A stretch of 64,000 nt of DNA from Cycas panzhihuaensis (taxonomy: Eukaryota > Cycadophyta). A program made the translations under genes and the position numbers. The notes beneath the pieces are model-generated. The model did no database searches and was not told the DNA's origin. It worked only from the letters and a program-made list of their open reading frames with translations. The stretch is taken from NCBI GenBank assembly GCA_023213395.1, contig CM041465.1:228043741-228107740 (forward strand). The letters are read 5' to 3'. Shown here in pieces: positions 13,840 to 26,551 of this stretch (positions within the stretch are counted from its first letter, which is position 1; each line of letters begins with the position of its first letter).

Positions 13840-14937
13840 GTCTTGACTAAGTAAAATAAATCCTTCATGAGTGCCATAGTGGCATTTGTGAAGGATATTT
13901 TAAGGGCCAATCCATGGCCCCCATGGCCCAAAGGATCCTCTGCATGGGCTACTATTAGTTGTCCCTCTTTAAGGATGCCCACGCTTATGCACAGCATTGT
14001 CACAATTGCCAAGAGCACACCAATGTGATCCATTTGCTTTCCAAGGCCCTCCACCCTATTATATCCCCATGGCCTTTCTCCCAATGGGGATTAGACCTCA
14101 TTAGAGCCATCACTCTGCCCTCATCCTTATAATATAAATTTATCCTAACTATGACAGAATACTTTACTAATTGGGCTAAAGTTATTTTATTAACCTCTAC
14201 TACTGGCAAGACAAATATTACTTTCATTTACTAGCATATTATCTGCCAATTTGGAGATCCATATGTCCTAATCATAGATAATGGCACTCCTTTTTGGCAA
14301 TAAAGAGATGGACAAACTCTATGAGAAATTCAAGATATCTCATAAGACCTCGTCTCCCTACTACCCCCAGGCCAATGGCTAAATTAAGTCATTTAATAAG
14401 ACTCTTAGCAATATTTTGAAGAAGACAGCTACCCAATCCTAAAAGCATTGGCATCTTCAGCTTCATTTTACCCTATGGGCCTATCATACCTCTATTTATA
14501 CTATGATGGGGATGACCCAATTCTTCCTAATATATGGGATGGAAGCAGTTCTACCCCTAGAGGTTGAGATCCCCTCCTTAAGAGTTTTCCTCAAGGGTCT
14601 CATCAATGAGGAGTCATGCCACTAAGCTCGCCTCCTAGGCCTTGAAGCCCTTGATGAGAAATGCCTAACAATGTACCAAGCAAATCTCACTTCCAAGGCT
14701 AAGACATGAAGGATGTATAACAAATGTCTACATCCTTACCTTTTAAACCCTAAAGACCAAGTCCTCAAACTAGAGTACCTCCATGATCGACTATCCAAAT
14801 TTGGCCCTAAATGGATGGGCCCCTTCGTCATTCTCGAGAGCCTCAATAACGATGCGTATAGGATAGTGGCATTGGAACAACTTAAATTTGACAAAGCCAT
14901 AAACGACAAGTTCCTAAAGAAATTCTATGTGTGATCC
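13840..14937 (+). pseudogene. Gypsy-1 integrase
   Basis: Integrase that would join element DNA to the host chromosome. The zinc-binding His pair is in LHECHSGICEGYF near 13860-13900 and the Cys pair in HCHNCQ near 13995-14012. The catalytic core has Asp in WGLDLIRA (about 14080-14103) and Asp in IIDNGTPFW (about 14270-14297). The third catalytic residue is lost: the expected NGQ-E block reads NG-stop-IK near 14375, so the Gln has become a stop and the Glu a Lys. A C-terminal GPF-type module (FGPKWMGPFVIL) is at about 14798-14836, and the frame ends at 14934. Confidence 0.8.
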
Positions 14938-15717
14938 CTTCTACATTCACATAGAATGGACACCCTTCATTCACTCTAAAATGAGCCTAAACTACCTCCT
15001 AAATACCTCACCATGCCTTCACATTAAAGGCATGATACGTATTTGGATCTTGGGTCATTTTGTGTGTTGATGAGGAAGCCATGCCCCTTTCTAAAGGAGT
15101 TGTTTACTCCATTTCAATAACAAAGAACCCCCATTTTAGTCACATATTAGTAATTATTCAGTTGTACTGGTTTGTTACCACCCTCGTGGTTAGGGTTTCA
15201 TCTAAGGATGTAATTTAGCCTACTTCCGAGCACAAATTACTACTTAAGAAAACCCTTGGGGATAGCACATATCCCTACTTTGACTATTTTTTGGGGTATT
15301 TAGACCTATTTAGTTACTTTCTTAGTGGGATCCCCATGTCCCATCTAAGGGACATGTATAATCCCCTCACCCTAGTCTCATGCAAGGTCACCTATCACAT
15401 AGGATGATTGTGTGTGCCTGGTGCGAGTGCCATGCTACATAAAAGAAAGCATCCTAGCTAAAAGCATATATATATACACGATATAATAGAATATACATGA
15501 TACAATAAAATATAAATCAATCCATACTATGATCTCTATATCCACACATCCAAAATCAACAAAATAGGCAAAACATATTAAAATGGGGTACCAATGTGGC
15601 CCTTATGTATATATAAAATGAGTAATGGTATAAAGTATTGAAAGCATGTGCCTAAGGAAGAGGGAATCCTTGCAAGAGGTAAGTACAATCATGGATCTAT
15701 GTGTGATAAGAAACCCC

Positions 15718-17480
15718 TTAGAGGTTTAAAGCTTTCATCTCCCATAAATCTATAGTATAGTGGTCATATGAGGTTGTCATACCCTCATGATGAACCTCTA
15801 GGGGGTCTCTTATCATACAATCATATCCTGATGTGTCTACTCCCTTGCCTAAAGACCACATCCCTCCCAGACTCCTCCTCCTCCTCTGTTGTGAGGTCCT
15901 AGCCTCGCTCCCCCTTAAGCACGACAAGCCTCACATTACCACTGGCATCTCTAGCTCCACTCCCTAAGCATTTAAGACCTACACCTGAGCCTGCAACTGG
16001 TCTCTCTCTGCTCATAGCAGCTCTCTCTCAACTTGTACAACTAATCTTCCTCACCTTGTAGCTCTTGGGACTCTGTAGCCCATGTGTCTCATACTCACAT
16101 GAGTAGAGCAAAAGGTACAGTATGTCTCCTTGTTAACCTAGGCTCCTCACCAGCTATGATAGAAGGCTTTCCCTCCTCGTATATCCACGGGAAGAGCTCA
16201 ATGACCACTTACTTGACTAACTCTCCTATGTAATTACCACTTACCATCCATACATATTAGGGTGTCAGTGGGAGAATATCCAATAATCCATCAAAACTAA
16301 AGCATGCCAAATAAACTCTATGAGCATCAAATAACCAAATTAAAATCTAAAGCTAGAGTAGAGGGGATATCTCACCTCTTGGGATGCCTGGCACCTCCTT
16401 AGCTACTGCACCTATAGTTGTAGCTGTTATCTCCTAGCTCTCCTCCTTCAGAGCACCTAGTGTATCACCTTCCTCTGCCTCCTCTACTTTGAGGACCTCT
16501 ACTCCACTTGCAGTTAAGATTGCCTCTATTGTTGTTATTGTCATTGTTGCCACCTCCATGTCATCACCAACAGCTCCCTCACCCTTATCCTCATCCCATG
16601 ACTCCTCTCTAGGGGAGTTAGTTGCCTTGTTTCCCTCCTCATCGCTCCCCTAATAGATGGCATGGTACAGTTACTGACATAATCACCCAATGTAAGGAGA
16701 TCTAGAGATATGGTTGACATTGACCACCTAACATGTGCTAGCTCCCCTGCACTCCTAAACCGAGTCTGCCACCTATGCACCATTCGGGCATGAGCTGCTA
16801 TGGGTTGAGGACCTGCCACTGGAGGCACTCTACATAAGTGGTCAAAAAATTAGCACTAAAGAAGGGTGCAGAATGAGAATCCCCCTTGCCCAACCCTTCT
16901 GATCTAATCAAGCCAGGCGATGAGATTGGCCACTTTTAGAGCAGCCCAATCAAATCACTCCCCTTACTCACATCTCCTTACTATAATCATCCAATCCCTT
17001 GAGATATCCCTATAATTCTATTTTTAAGAGATCCAAAACAGAATAGTAAACACAATCATTTTCCTTACGTAAGTAATCCTAGATATAACTATGGTCCTTA
17101 GCGATATCCCCCTTTGATCCTAATGACCCCAGCCTATGAAAAACCTCACAGCCTCCTGATGGGCTCCATATGTACTCAGGAGTGTTCCTAGTATTATTAG
17201 TGTGCCCCTATCCAGCACCTCCAAAATTCTCCTGACATTTGTAGGAGTGACAGTGACATCTCCCCCTTGGGGAGGATGGAATACATGTCACTTATGATCC
17301 TAGTATGAGATGATGTCCACTAGGAGAGCCTAATCTAATGCATATTGGGGACGTGTGGATGATCTTCTTTAGCTCACACCACCGTTGGATAGCTCTCTCT
17401 AGCCTCTCCAATAAATCAATAAATCCTACCATGACCCTACTAATGTTTTCGCGGTTGTTGACCATGATAACAATCTACAA
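15718..17480 (-). pseudogene. Antisense coding remnant in Gypsy-1, possibly plant-mobile-domain-like
   Basis: On the minus strand between integrase and the 3' RNase H, translation gives protein-like stretches in shifting frames. From about 17475 down there is a MVNN... helical segment; near 17280-17180 a stretch with HVFHPPQGGDVTVTPTNV followed by RRILEV. This resembles the conserved FHLP-x-GE-x-TVT-x-x-DV pattern of plant mobile domain (aminotransferase-like) proteins. Another block, FDWAALKVANLIAWLD, lies near 16952-16905, and open frames at 16541-16828 and 15718-15927 are acidic and Arg-rich. Antisense genes in the 3' region are known in Tat-type elements such as Grande. The domain assignment is from memory of the motif and is uncertain; stops show it is broken. 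Confidence 0.4.
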
Positions 17481-17580
17481 AAATAATAAAAACTCATCAT
17501 CGATTAGTCAATCTCCTCTCTGCCAATCAGAAATAATAAAAAATCATTATCGATCAGTCAGCCTCCTCTCTGCCAATCAG
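17481..17580. repeat. Tandem duplication, two 50 bp units
   Basis: 17481-17530 and 17531-17580 are near-identical, each ending in CTCTCTGCCAATCAG. They lie just upstream (on the minus strand) of the antisense coding remnant. Confidence 0.9.
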
Positions 17581-18721
17581 AAACCTTCTTAGACCATTAG
17601 TAATATGAGAAATCATATTAAAATTAACAAATATTTTAAGTTTTTCTTTTTTCTATTAAATTATCCCACTGTTACTAATATATTTACAATATTATGAATA
17701 TGTTAGCAAGCCCTACTAACCCTCCTTTATCCCGTAAGTAAGTTCACAATACCACAAATAAGTTTATAATCCTAAGACCTCCTTTGCTAAAAATTAAAAA
17801 AATTATTTACTATAGATTATAGTTAGTCTAATAGAACCAGGGATCCCTAATGCCTTGGGCCAACCCCTTCTGGGTCCTTAAACAAGTCTCAAAAGGTCAA
17901 ATTCGTCTATAAAAAGCCTAAAAAATCAATAAAAAACATTAATGATTAAAATCAAAATTGATGGGCTAAGGTCCATATTAGCAAATTGAATCAGGCGTAG
18001 TTGTTGCCATCTCTCACTCCTGAACCTAACAACTCTCTCCATGTGACGATCTGATAGTCAGATCTCCTCCATTGAATGCATGACAAAATGATAAAATTAG
18101 GTGTTGGAGGCATAGAGCTCTAAAATCATGTGAGGACATGTGAAAATAAATTTCATTTTCACCCCTCGCCTCCCTTTTATTCATGAAGCCCTCTGGGATA
18201 CTATGCACTTTCTCTACTGTGAAAGAGCTACTAGGACCATCTTCTCTAGCTTGTCTTCAATCCCTTTAAGCCCTGGCCTACTTTTACCTCTAGATGCACC
18301 TTTTTTTTGCCATTTTATATATTTATGGTGCCCCTATTGGCCCTTCTCATAAGCTATTTTACTTGATTTTCATGCCACTTGAATACTATTGGAGTTTATA
18401 CTCCATTAGCCTTATTCAACGCCCCAAGACCATTTTTGTTATTCATTTAAGCCCCTAAAGCCCTTAATGAGATCTCCTTCCTTCCTTAGGTCCCTAGTTG
18501 GCCCTACACCAACTCTAGGGACTTATTAAATAGCTTACTACTCGATAACTCTCTGGCGTCCATAAGGCAGGCCCTCTATGAGCCTAGTAGCCTATCCCCA
18601 GGGCTCTCCTATCCCCACGTGGCTAGTTTTCCAAGTTATCATGAGTTATAAAAGCTACTTTTGACCATTTCCTGTCCCCTTATAACTATCTATTTTTTCT
18701 TGCCATAACGCTGCTCATCTA

Positions 18722-19070
18722 TATATATGGTGACAGTCGTGGTGACCTAGGACCTTATGCCCCCACCTGGATCATCAGTGATCCCTCTGGGTATGACTTC
18801 ATACATTCTTGAATATACTTACCTAAGGCCATGAATAATGAGGCTAAGTATATGGCTATTATTGAGACCCTTACTGATGCACTTCGCCTCTATCATGACC
18901 CCATCATTCTCCATTACGATTCTTAAGTCATCGTCTCATAACTAACTCAAGTCTATCAAGTTTGTTGCCCTCAATTAAGATCCCTTGTCTAGCATACCCT
19001 TGTGACCAGAATGTTGAAGCTGACAGCCTTATTCACTTTATCTTGGAGGGTCGCCTCCCACCTTTAGACG
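18722..19070 (+). pseudogene. Second RNase H domain of Gypsy-1, between integrase and 3' LTR
   Basis: An additional RNase H about 3.8 kb downstream of the integrase. One frame reads YGDSRGDLGPYA (first Asp), then MNNEAKYMAIIETLTDALRL near 18831-18890 (catalytic Glu, with the NNEA-x-Y signature), then ILHYDS near 18908 (second Asp). After a frame change, NVEADSLIHFIL near 19010-19050 supplies the N-x-x-AD-x-L end that carries the last Asp. The D-E-D-D order is complete, although three or more stops interrupt it. The NNEA and DS-x-x-V-x-x-L motifs resemble the archaeal-type RNase H known as an extra domain in Tat elements. It is separate from the RT-linked copy at 13080-13600. Confidence 0.7.
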
Positions 19071-19109
19071 ATCCATTGTCAAGCTCATAGGTCAACCCCT
19101 CCTTTTGTT

Positions 19110-19673
19110 GCACTCATCCTTTCCCTTTTCACATCTAAAAATAGGCCACTGATGGGGTTAAATTATAGTGACTACAAGTTCATCTCTTTGCTTAACTCTC
19201 GTATCATACATGGTATGGTTTTTACATGTTCTCTTATTATGTTTACATCTTTTGGATTATGTTTATATTATTTCTAGATTATGTTTATATTATGTTTATC
19301 TTGTATATGAAGGCAATGGGGCATCCCCTCATCTCCTTCCCCCTTCCTACTACCTCTTTTGTTTTCTATAGGGATTATGACCCTATTCTATTTTTCAATG
19401 TCATATAGCCTGCTTAGATCCTCATCTCATATATGTTTTGGTCTCATATATGTTTTGGGTCTAGGGCTCTATACCCTGAGGATTAACTAAGCCATGCCTC
19501 ATCTTCCTTGCCCAAACATATATTTCCCATCCACGTAATTTATTGTAACACTCACCACTCACCTTGGTTACTGGCATATAAGCTTTATACACTTTTATTA
19601 ATGAGATTGTATTGATAGCATTCACCATTGTTTAACACTTCTGAACGATGAGGTTCAGTTGCCAAGGCAGTAG
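19110..19673 (+). other. Gypsy-1 3' untranslated region before the 3' LTR
   Basis: No domain recognised. It contains a TTATGTTTATATTAT-type low-complexity stretch at about 19225-19310 and a 16 bp direct repeat near 19428-19460. The last bases before the LTR are only moderately purine-rich (AAGGCAGTAG), so the polypurine tract is weak or mutated. Confidence 0.5.
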
Positions 19674-22600
19674 TGTTTCTTGGCCACTAGGAATAGATTG
19701 GGATGCCATCACACTAGTAAGTTTAGGTATATACTCTATCCCTCACTCTTTATTACTTTCTTTATAGTCTTTTCTTTATATGTTGTTTGTATGGCTGCTT
19801 GAATGCTTGGTTGAAATGCTTGATTAGCTTGCCTATACACATTTTTACTTATGATGACCAAGACTCTAGTCCAATGGCACCATTGAGCTCCCATGGTTAA
19901 TTCCCTCTTGGAAATAGGTCCCGCATATGCCTTTGTAGCCTATTTTGGGTGATTCCCAGCTCATTTTATACTCCCTTGTAACATCTTCTCCTCTTTTATT
20001 ATGCCTCACCTATCTCCTTGGCCCACCAAGGATAGTTTATTGAGGTCTCGAGTGGAAAGATGCCCCTCATTACTCACTTTGTGTGAGGTTTGTTTGTGAA
20101 TTTTACTAATATTGATGGTTTGGTTTGTTATTTATACCTTAGGACCCTTAATTGCCATCATTTTAATGAGTGCCTCCTTATTCTGTGCATTTCTTATGTG
20201 TTTCCACTAGTTTTTTATTTGTAGCACAACCTAAAACTATCCTATAAGATATTAGGGAGAAATTCTAAGCTCCAGTAGTCAGCCCCTCCCTCTATTTCAA
20301 TGTTTTTTATTAAGTTTTATTAATTTTGATCAAAAATTATCATTCTGATATTGCCCCGCTCCCTTTTTTGTTTACACTGCTCTGATTGTTGTACACCGCT
20401 AATATGTTAACAATACTGCTAATATATTAGCAGTGTTACAAACAAATTCGCAGTGCAACTATTATTAGTTTAAATATAACTAGAAATGGCTAAATCTATA
20501 TTTAATATAGGTTTGACACCAAATCTAGCCTCGGGACCAGCCTAGATCGGGTCTTAAAGGTCTCGAGACATCCCCCAAACCTTATTCTCCTTCAATGGAT
20601 TCTTCCCAAAAATCTTGACATTTCTCTTTAAAAAACCTCATCTCTTACATATCTACTTGTAGTTCATGAACCAAATAGATTTTAGCGAAGGAAAACAAAA
20701 GGAATTAAGCCCAAAATTTACATTAGATCAGCTACAAGCCATCAAGCTTCAAAGAAAAGCTGGTGTTTTTCTTCAAAAATTCTTAGTTTTCAAGCTAGAA
20801 CTTTCATTTACAATAATTCTTCCCTCCCCCAATAAGGTAAGACATCTTGCTATGTTTTCTTGTTGCCTAACACTTGAGATTACTCCAATCTTTTGATTAA
20901 TTAGTGTTTTTCTTAACAATTTTCAAATTTAGATGCTCCTTTTAAAGACCATTAAGAGTAGATCTATTTTACATCTTAGAGGCAACCCCTCTACCTATCA
21001 CAAAACCTCTGGTTTCATCCTCCAAACCATTAGTTGTTGACAAAGAGAGGGCAAAAGTAACTAGAGGAGATTATAGAAAGGGTATTGGGCTCAAGTTCTG
21101 GCTCCAAGAGCCCCCTTCCACTAGGATAATCCCCTCCTCAATGCTAACTAACATCCCTCCTCTTCACACCTCAATTAGTGTGACACTTGGATATGAAACT
21201 TATAACTTTCAAACTTGGTGATCCATCACCTTATTTCAAAGCTTATTAAACATAGATTATAGGGGAGCTCACCATTTTGAGGTAACACTCCCACCCCTTC
21301 TTACCCTTTATTTCTCTTATTTATTGCATGTTGTATGTCATAACATGCAGCAAAATATTGTTTACAATCTTACCTTATTGTTACACAAATAAATGACATC
21401 TTAAACATCTTTCATCAGTAAGTTGGTAGGTATATATATGAATATTTGTTGTTCGTAGGAGTTGTTTGTTATGTGATTTAGGTGCAGGCAGATCCATCCA
21501 CAAACTGAGCGATTTCTACCAAAAGTTGACATTGTCTCTTGTTTTGGTTTATGTCATATTTCCTTTCTATAATCTTCCTTTTGTTCTGTTCATTCAAACT
21601 TAGGGAAGGTAAGGGAGCCCTACCAAAACTTTATCATTAACATTACAACAACAAGAGGAGTGAAGTTGTCGATGAAGAGGGTGCATGGAGAAAGAGTTAT
21701 GCTGCTTCATCAACTATCACATATCCAAAGTGTATTCCATTCAACCCTTCTTCCCTTCGCTCCTTTCCCCCCCTCTTACTCCTGAAAAGAAATAAACAAA
21801 AAGGAAAAGTTTTTTTCATTTTGTTTCTTTTGCATATTGCATAAGAAGAAAGGCATAATATAAACTAAACACCCCTTCCTCCTCTTCTCTTGCATTAGGA
21901 GTAAAGTTTTACACATTTTCTTTTTCCCTTTGACCCTATACATTGTGTATTGAGAAGATAAAAGAAAAGTTCACTTGATTTCTTCTTTGCATCAATAGGA
22001 AATATCATTACGTCTCTCTTATTAGCTGCATTGAAAAAGGAACTAGTTGCATATAAATAGTCATTGCATTCTTTCTCTCTTCTTTCATCCCCTTAAATAA
22101 TCTTTTAAGAGAAAAGGAATTGAGAGAGGGGGGGAGTAGTTAGTTTAATTTGTCATTATCTTTTATTTGCAACATAAACATTGCAATTATCAAACACTAC
22201 CATAATCATTGATTGGAACAAGCTTACCTACAACAAACAAACAAGTACCAATCTACCTCTCTCCCTCTTGCAACCCGAAGGGAAGTTCAAAACCTAGTTG
22301 CAACTAAACGATTGCAACATCTCCTCACTCCATACACCTAACATCATGAACCTTAGCTTCTTAAGGGTAACCCTTCGAGCACTAAACCACCTACCTTGGA
22401 CTCTCATCATCACTCATTCTTTCTTATTTCTTGGTTTCCTTTCCATAGGGAATTGTTATTCTTTCATCTCCTCCTCAAAAGGAGGTCCTTTTCACCCCCT
22501 TCTACCTTAAGGGTAAGAGAGCCCTACCTTGGATACTCAACCACTTGAGGATGCCCTTCTCACTCTTTGTCTTACATTAAGGAGACCCTTGGAAAAGAGG

Positions 22601-22750
22601 TGGCTTACACACAATTATGGTTCCTCAAACCTATGTTCTAATGCACAAATGCCCTTTAAGGGTATCTTGACTACTTTCCTCCCTCTTGTTTGTAGCTTCT
22701 GTAGTTAGTAGGGTAATTAAGACCTAGTAATCCCTAGAGGCGAGCTTCTA
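19674..22750 (+). repeat. Gypsy-1 3' LTR
   Basis: Starts TGTTTC and ends GCTTCTA. It is a direct copy of 4969-7947 with scattered substitutions. It holds an extra segment of about 170 bases (about 22344-22510) that is missing from the 5' LTR, and lacks about 70 bases present there. The final CA is mutated to TA. The TSD follows directly at 22751-22755. Confidence 0.9.
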
Positions 22751-22755
22751 GAATG

Positions 22756-24254
22756 AAAAGAATATATGATTTAAGTTCACTTTGTTTTGAATTCAAAAGT
22801 GTGATCAATGCATCCCCCCTCCCTAAAATGCAATAAAATTTTTAAATTTAATATTAAAGTAAACCCCCATTAATCTAAGTGAAATAAATGTAATATTTTA
22901 AAATAACACAAACCCCCACTAATATGATAAAGTTTTCCTCTCTCTCTCTCTCTCTCTTTATGTGTGCAAAATTTATGAAATAATTTTCCATTTTTTATGG
23001 ATATGACTAATGCAAGAGAAAGATACCTCATTTTTCTATTATTAAAAATTTACAAGCATGTAAAGCATTATGTAATTTTTTTTTTTTTTATTATAAATAT
23101 TTGTAATGTAAAATTAAAAGAAAAATATGAATGCATTGAACCCCACTTTCTTAAACTTAAGTCCTAAAAGGAATCCATGTTTATTAAGGTTTCAATTATG
23201 GTCTCTCATTTTAACATTTTCTAAATCGCTTTCTTAACCAAGTTTCCTTACAAGTAAATGTTAAAAAGCTTACTTATTATCTAGATTTTGTTTCTTATAT
23301 AGCCTTCTTCTTAAATGCTAAGTGGTCAAATTAGTTTAAAAAAAGATATACCATTTATAAGATTAGAACCCTAAACTTCTCAAGCCAAAAGGTATATTAT
23401 CCTCTATCAACTAAGCTATCTTACACCCATTATTGTCAAAACTGGAAAACTTTATTTATTAATATTTTCATTATTATTTTATTTTAAAAGAAAAAGAATA
23501 AAATCAAGATGTGGGCATGTTTTAAAGGATAATTGGCAATTTAGTATGAATGGAAACTTATGTATTTTATTTATTATTTTATTTTAAATTTAATAAAAAA
23601 AGTATATCATTTTGGTAGCAAGATGTGCAAATGCATTATGGAATCAACTAAAGGGTAGTTTTAAAAATTTATGTAATGGATTTAGAATTTTAAAAATTTT
23701 AAGTGCATGCTTTTATTAAGAGGATAAAGCAAGTTACAAGTTAAGCCTTTTGTTGAAAACATAAAGACATGATGTAGAAAGGAAAGAGATATGACTAAAA
23801 AGAAATGCAATCTCGTTCAAACACATTTTTCTATTTAAAACAAAGTTATTTAGTGGTAAGAATAGCAACACTGAGAGGTAAATTAAGTAATTAACAATTT
23901 TTATGAAAGTAAGAAAATCATTTGGTTTAAAGGCAATTGCAAAAGTTTATTATAAATTTGGGTAGAATGCAGAACTATTAGGATTAATGAATGGACTACA
24001 AAGATAAAGGAGTTATGATGTGATTCAACTCTAGTAATAATTTTAGTATATAAATTATAAAAGAAAAGTAAATAACTATTAATGGAAGATGGCTTTAATA
24101 GGAGTTAACTAGTTTAGGTGTAGAGCACATGCAAAATATGAGTCAATAGTCCATGCTTTGTTAGACACAAATGTCTAATCCAGAAAAGAATAAAGATGAA
24201 ATCAAACCAAAAAAGTAAGGTGTTAAGGAGAAGTATCTTAGAATTTAAATAATT
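22756..24254. other. AT-rich flanking DNA with no gene recognised
   Basis: Very AT-rich sequence with homopolymer runs, a (CT)n run at 22938-22957 and many stops in all frames. It is the right-hand continuation of the site into which Gypsy-1 inserted. Confidence 0.5.
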
Positions 24255-24852
24255 AAACTAGAGAAAACGCTAAGGGTTAAGTATATCGCCAATCATAATG
24301 TTCAATATGTGTTGCTCAGAATGACAGCTTTGATCACAATTGGTGGCATTATCCTCCAGTCCAAAACATTTAGTATATCACTTTTCAGATATTTAATTTG
24401 GGCTAAGGCTTCACCAAAATTCATAATGGTCATTTGCCTCTTCATTCTAAGTTAATCAAAGAGAGCTAGGCAATGACATATGTTTGATTTGTGATCTATC
24501 GACACTTAATAGACCTTTGGTTTATTCTTCTCAAGACCATCTTGCATGAAATTTGAAAAAAAATGTACCATAGCTTATTTCTAAAAGGTAGTCACATCTT
24601 TTAATCAAACATTTAGTTGTATAAGGAAGGCTATTTTACTATGGTTGTCTCATAATTCTTGATTCATTTTTCTCTACAAAAAACTTAAGAAAATTCTACA
24701 CTCTGATATTGTTATTTTGAGTGCACTGCATGTAAACTATTTGGCAAGTACGTTCACTTGACCTTTGGGCTCTTTAGCATCTTGTATTACATTTAAATTT
24801 TTAATTCAATGATATCTATTTTTTACCTTTAAAAAAAAAAAACTAGAGAAAA
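24255..24852 (+). mobile_element. 5'-truncated LINE (L1-type) with poly(A) and TSD
   Basis: A body of about 560 bp ends in a TTTTTTACCTTT stretch followed by 12 A at 24831-24842, the usual 3' end of plant L1 elements. AAACTAGAGAAAA occurs at 24255-24267 directly before the body and again at 24840-24852 after the poly(A). This 13 bp duplication is the hallmark of target-primed reverse transcription. No clear RT residues remain, so it is only the 3' tail of a LINE. Confidence 0.75.
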
Positions 24853-24864
24853 GACATTATAAAT

Positions 24865-25201
24865 TAAATTATATTAAAGGGATGATTTATTACAAAACTA
24901 CTTACTAAATATGAAGTAAATTTTTTAAAGAGATAATAAGAAGTAAATTTTTCAAAGAGATAATGACCACCTTATGGCTATAAATAAGGGAGTAATACTC
25001 ATTCATTATCATGATTGTTATTAATCTTTATAATGGAGTGATTTCTATTTGGTACTTCAGTGCTTAAGGCATTTGCTTTTATTTTATGGTTATCTATTAT
25101 ATCAAGATATTATTTGTTATTCATCTTATATTAATATTTAGTTATTTGAATGTTTATTTGTTATTGTAATTATTGAACTTATCACAACCAATATCATAGC
25201 C
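24865..25201 (+). repeat. LTR-like sequence, plus orientation, with PBS-like end
   Basis: This stretch matches, inverted, the LTR-like sequence at 26552-26873 over most of its length; both include an AGAGATAATGACCA stretch followed by TATAAATAAGGG, a likely TATA box. It ends ATCACA at 25186. CCAATATCATAGCC at 25188-25201 follows, partly matching the initiator-tRNA-Met PBS. The left edge is approximate. Confidence 0.55.
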
Positions 25202-26551
25202 AACTTTCCATCTTATCATTGTATAGGTGAATAGAAAAAGTTATACTACTAGATAGCCTCTTTGAAGTAGTCATTTGGGCAAAACCATAACATGCTTTCT
25301 TTGTTTATGTAGCTTCCCATTTACAGGTTAAAGATCGTTATTCTATGTATTAGTGTGATCTACCTGCATCATTATCTATTTTGTCAATGTGCTTGTGTTC
25401 TATTTGTGTTATTGTTGTAGATCATCACTTGCTTCTTCATTAATATGCCACCCATTTACCCATGAGACATCATCCTTCTTTGATTATTGTGTCACAAAGG
25501 CTATGAACTTATAAGGTCCTCTTGTGAGCTCCATTTTTCATCTTGTTATATCCTTTGTGAATGATATTTTGTCTCCATGGAATTTGCTAGTGTTATTGCC
25601 CTTTTTTTTCTTATGAAGATTGCCTCTGTAGCTTGTGTATGTTAAGTTGCCTCTTTATGATAAAGTACACATGTGGTAACCCTATAGCTATTATAACCAA
25701 GTTTTGTGGCTCCCTAAGCACGATATTGACCTTATGTTCCCCTTTGTGATTCATGGCCTACTTGTTATTTGTGTGACCAAATTTGAAGATAATCACTCAA
25801 CTAGTTAGCTCAGTTGCCCATGTATTGAAGCTTTTACAGGGACACTCACCACTTATGATGATCCTATATAGATTTGATAGAGAATTTCAACAAATATCTA
25901 TGAATAAAATCTATTCTTTAATGTTATTATTAACCCCTTTGACCTCATTTTATATGTTGTCGACCTTACTAGGTGAAATTCTTTATTTTAGATTTTTATT
26001 TTTTAATGCTTTTTAATAAATTAAACTAAATTAAGATCCAATTTAGAGTTTATTAGCTTCTAATGTAGTTAGTGACTAGTCATACATAGTTCATGGGCGA
26101 TTAGAGGCTAAAACCCTAATTATTAGTCAATTTTATTTTCTTAAGGAGATATTTGTATATTTTCAGCTGTAACTTTTGATCTAGGAGTCAATTTTTTAAA
26201 TTGTCTAAAGCATTGGAATTTTGACTCTAATGCCATTATTTTGAGTTATGATTTGATATATTTTACAGCTTTTTATAGAGAATTTTTAGTTCAAGGTTGA
26301 TATTTCATTTTGAAGCCCTACATATAAGATAACGAGATCTACAATATATTCTAACGAAACACTTTAGAGATATCTAGATGACTATTGAAGTTTGACGCAT
26401 AAGGAACAATTCTAGATATATTTTAACACCTATAATCTATGCATTCACATAACATGAAAAGGTTCAAAAGAATAGCACCTAATAGGAAGGAAGAAATTTC
26501 AACAAATAAGAAGCGTGCATATAAGCAAGAAGTGCAACTTACACAAACAGT
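25202..26551. other. Region between two inverted LTR-like sequences
   Basis: No coding domain recognised on either strand. The open frame at 25783-26016 has no motif I know. If the left LTR-like sequence heads a plus-strand Copia-type element, this would be its leader or a captured or rearranged segment. Confidence 0.35.

Larger units (their letters stand above)
4969..22750 (+). mobile_element. Gypsy-1: full-length 17.8 kb Ty3/Gypsy element, Tat/Ogre type, inactive
   Basis: The element is bounded by direct repeats of 2,979 bp (5') and 3,077 bp (3') and by a perfect 5 bp TSD. The internal order on the plus strand is PBS, gag-like region, protease, RT, RNase H, integrase, then 4.7 kb of extra sequence holding an antisense reading frame and a second RNase H. 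Order and RNase H duplication match what is known of the Tat/Ogre lineage. Every domain carries stops or frame changes, and the integrase catalytic Glu is replaced, so this copy cannot act alone. The two LTRs differ by many substitutions and two large indels, so the insertion is old. Confidence 0.9.

Noticed and set aside
22298-22510. 70-codon frame in the Gypsy-1 3' LTR
   Set aside because: It runs into the LTR-specific 170 bp insertion and shares only its first 14 codons with the 5' LTR frame; no family similarity.
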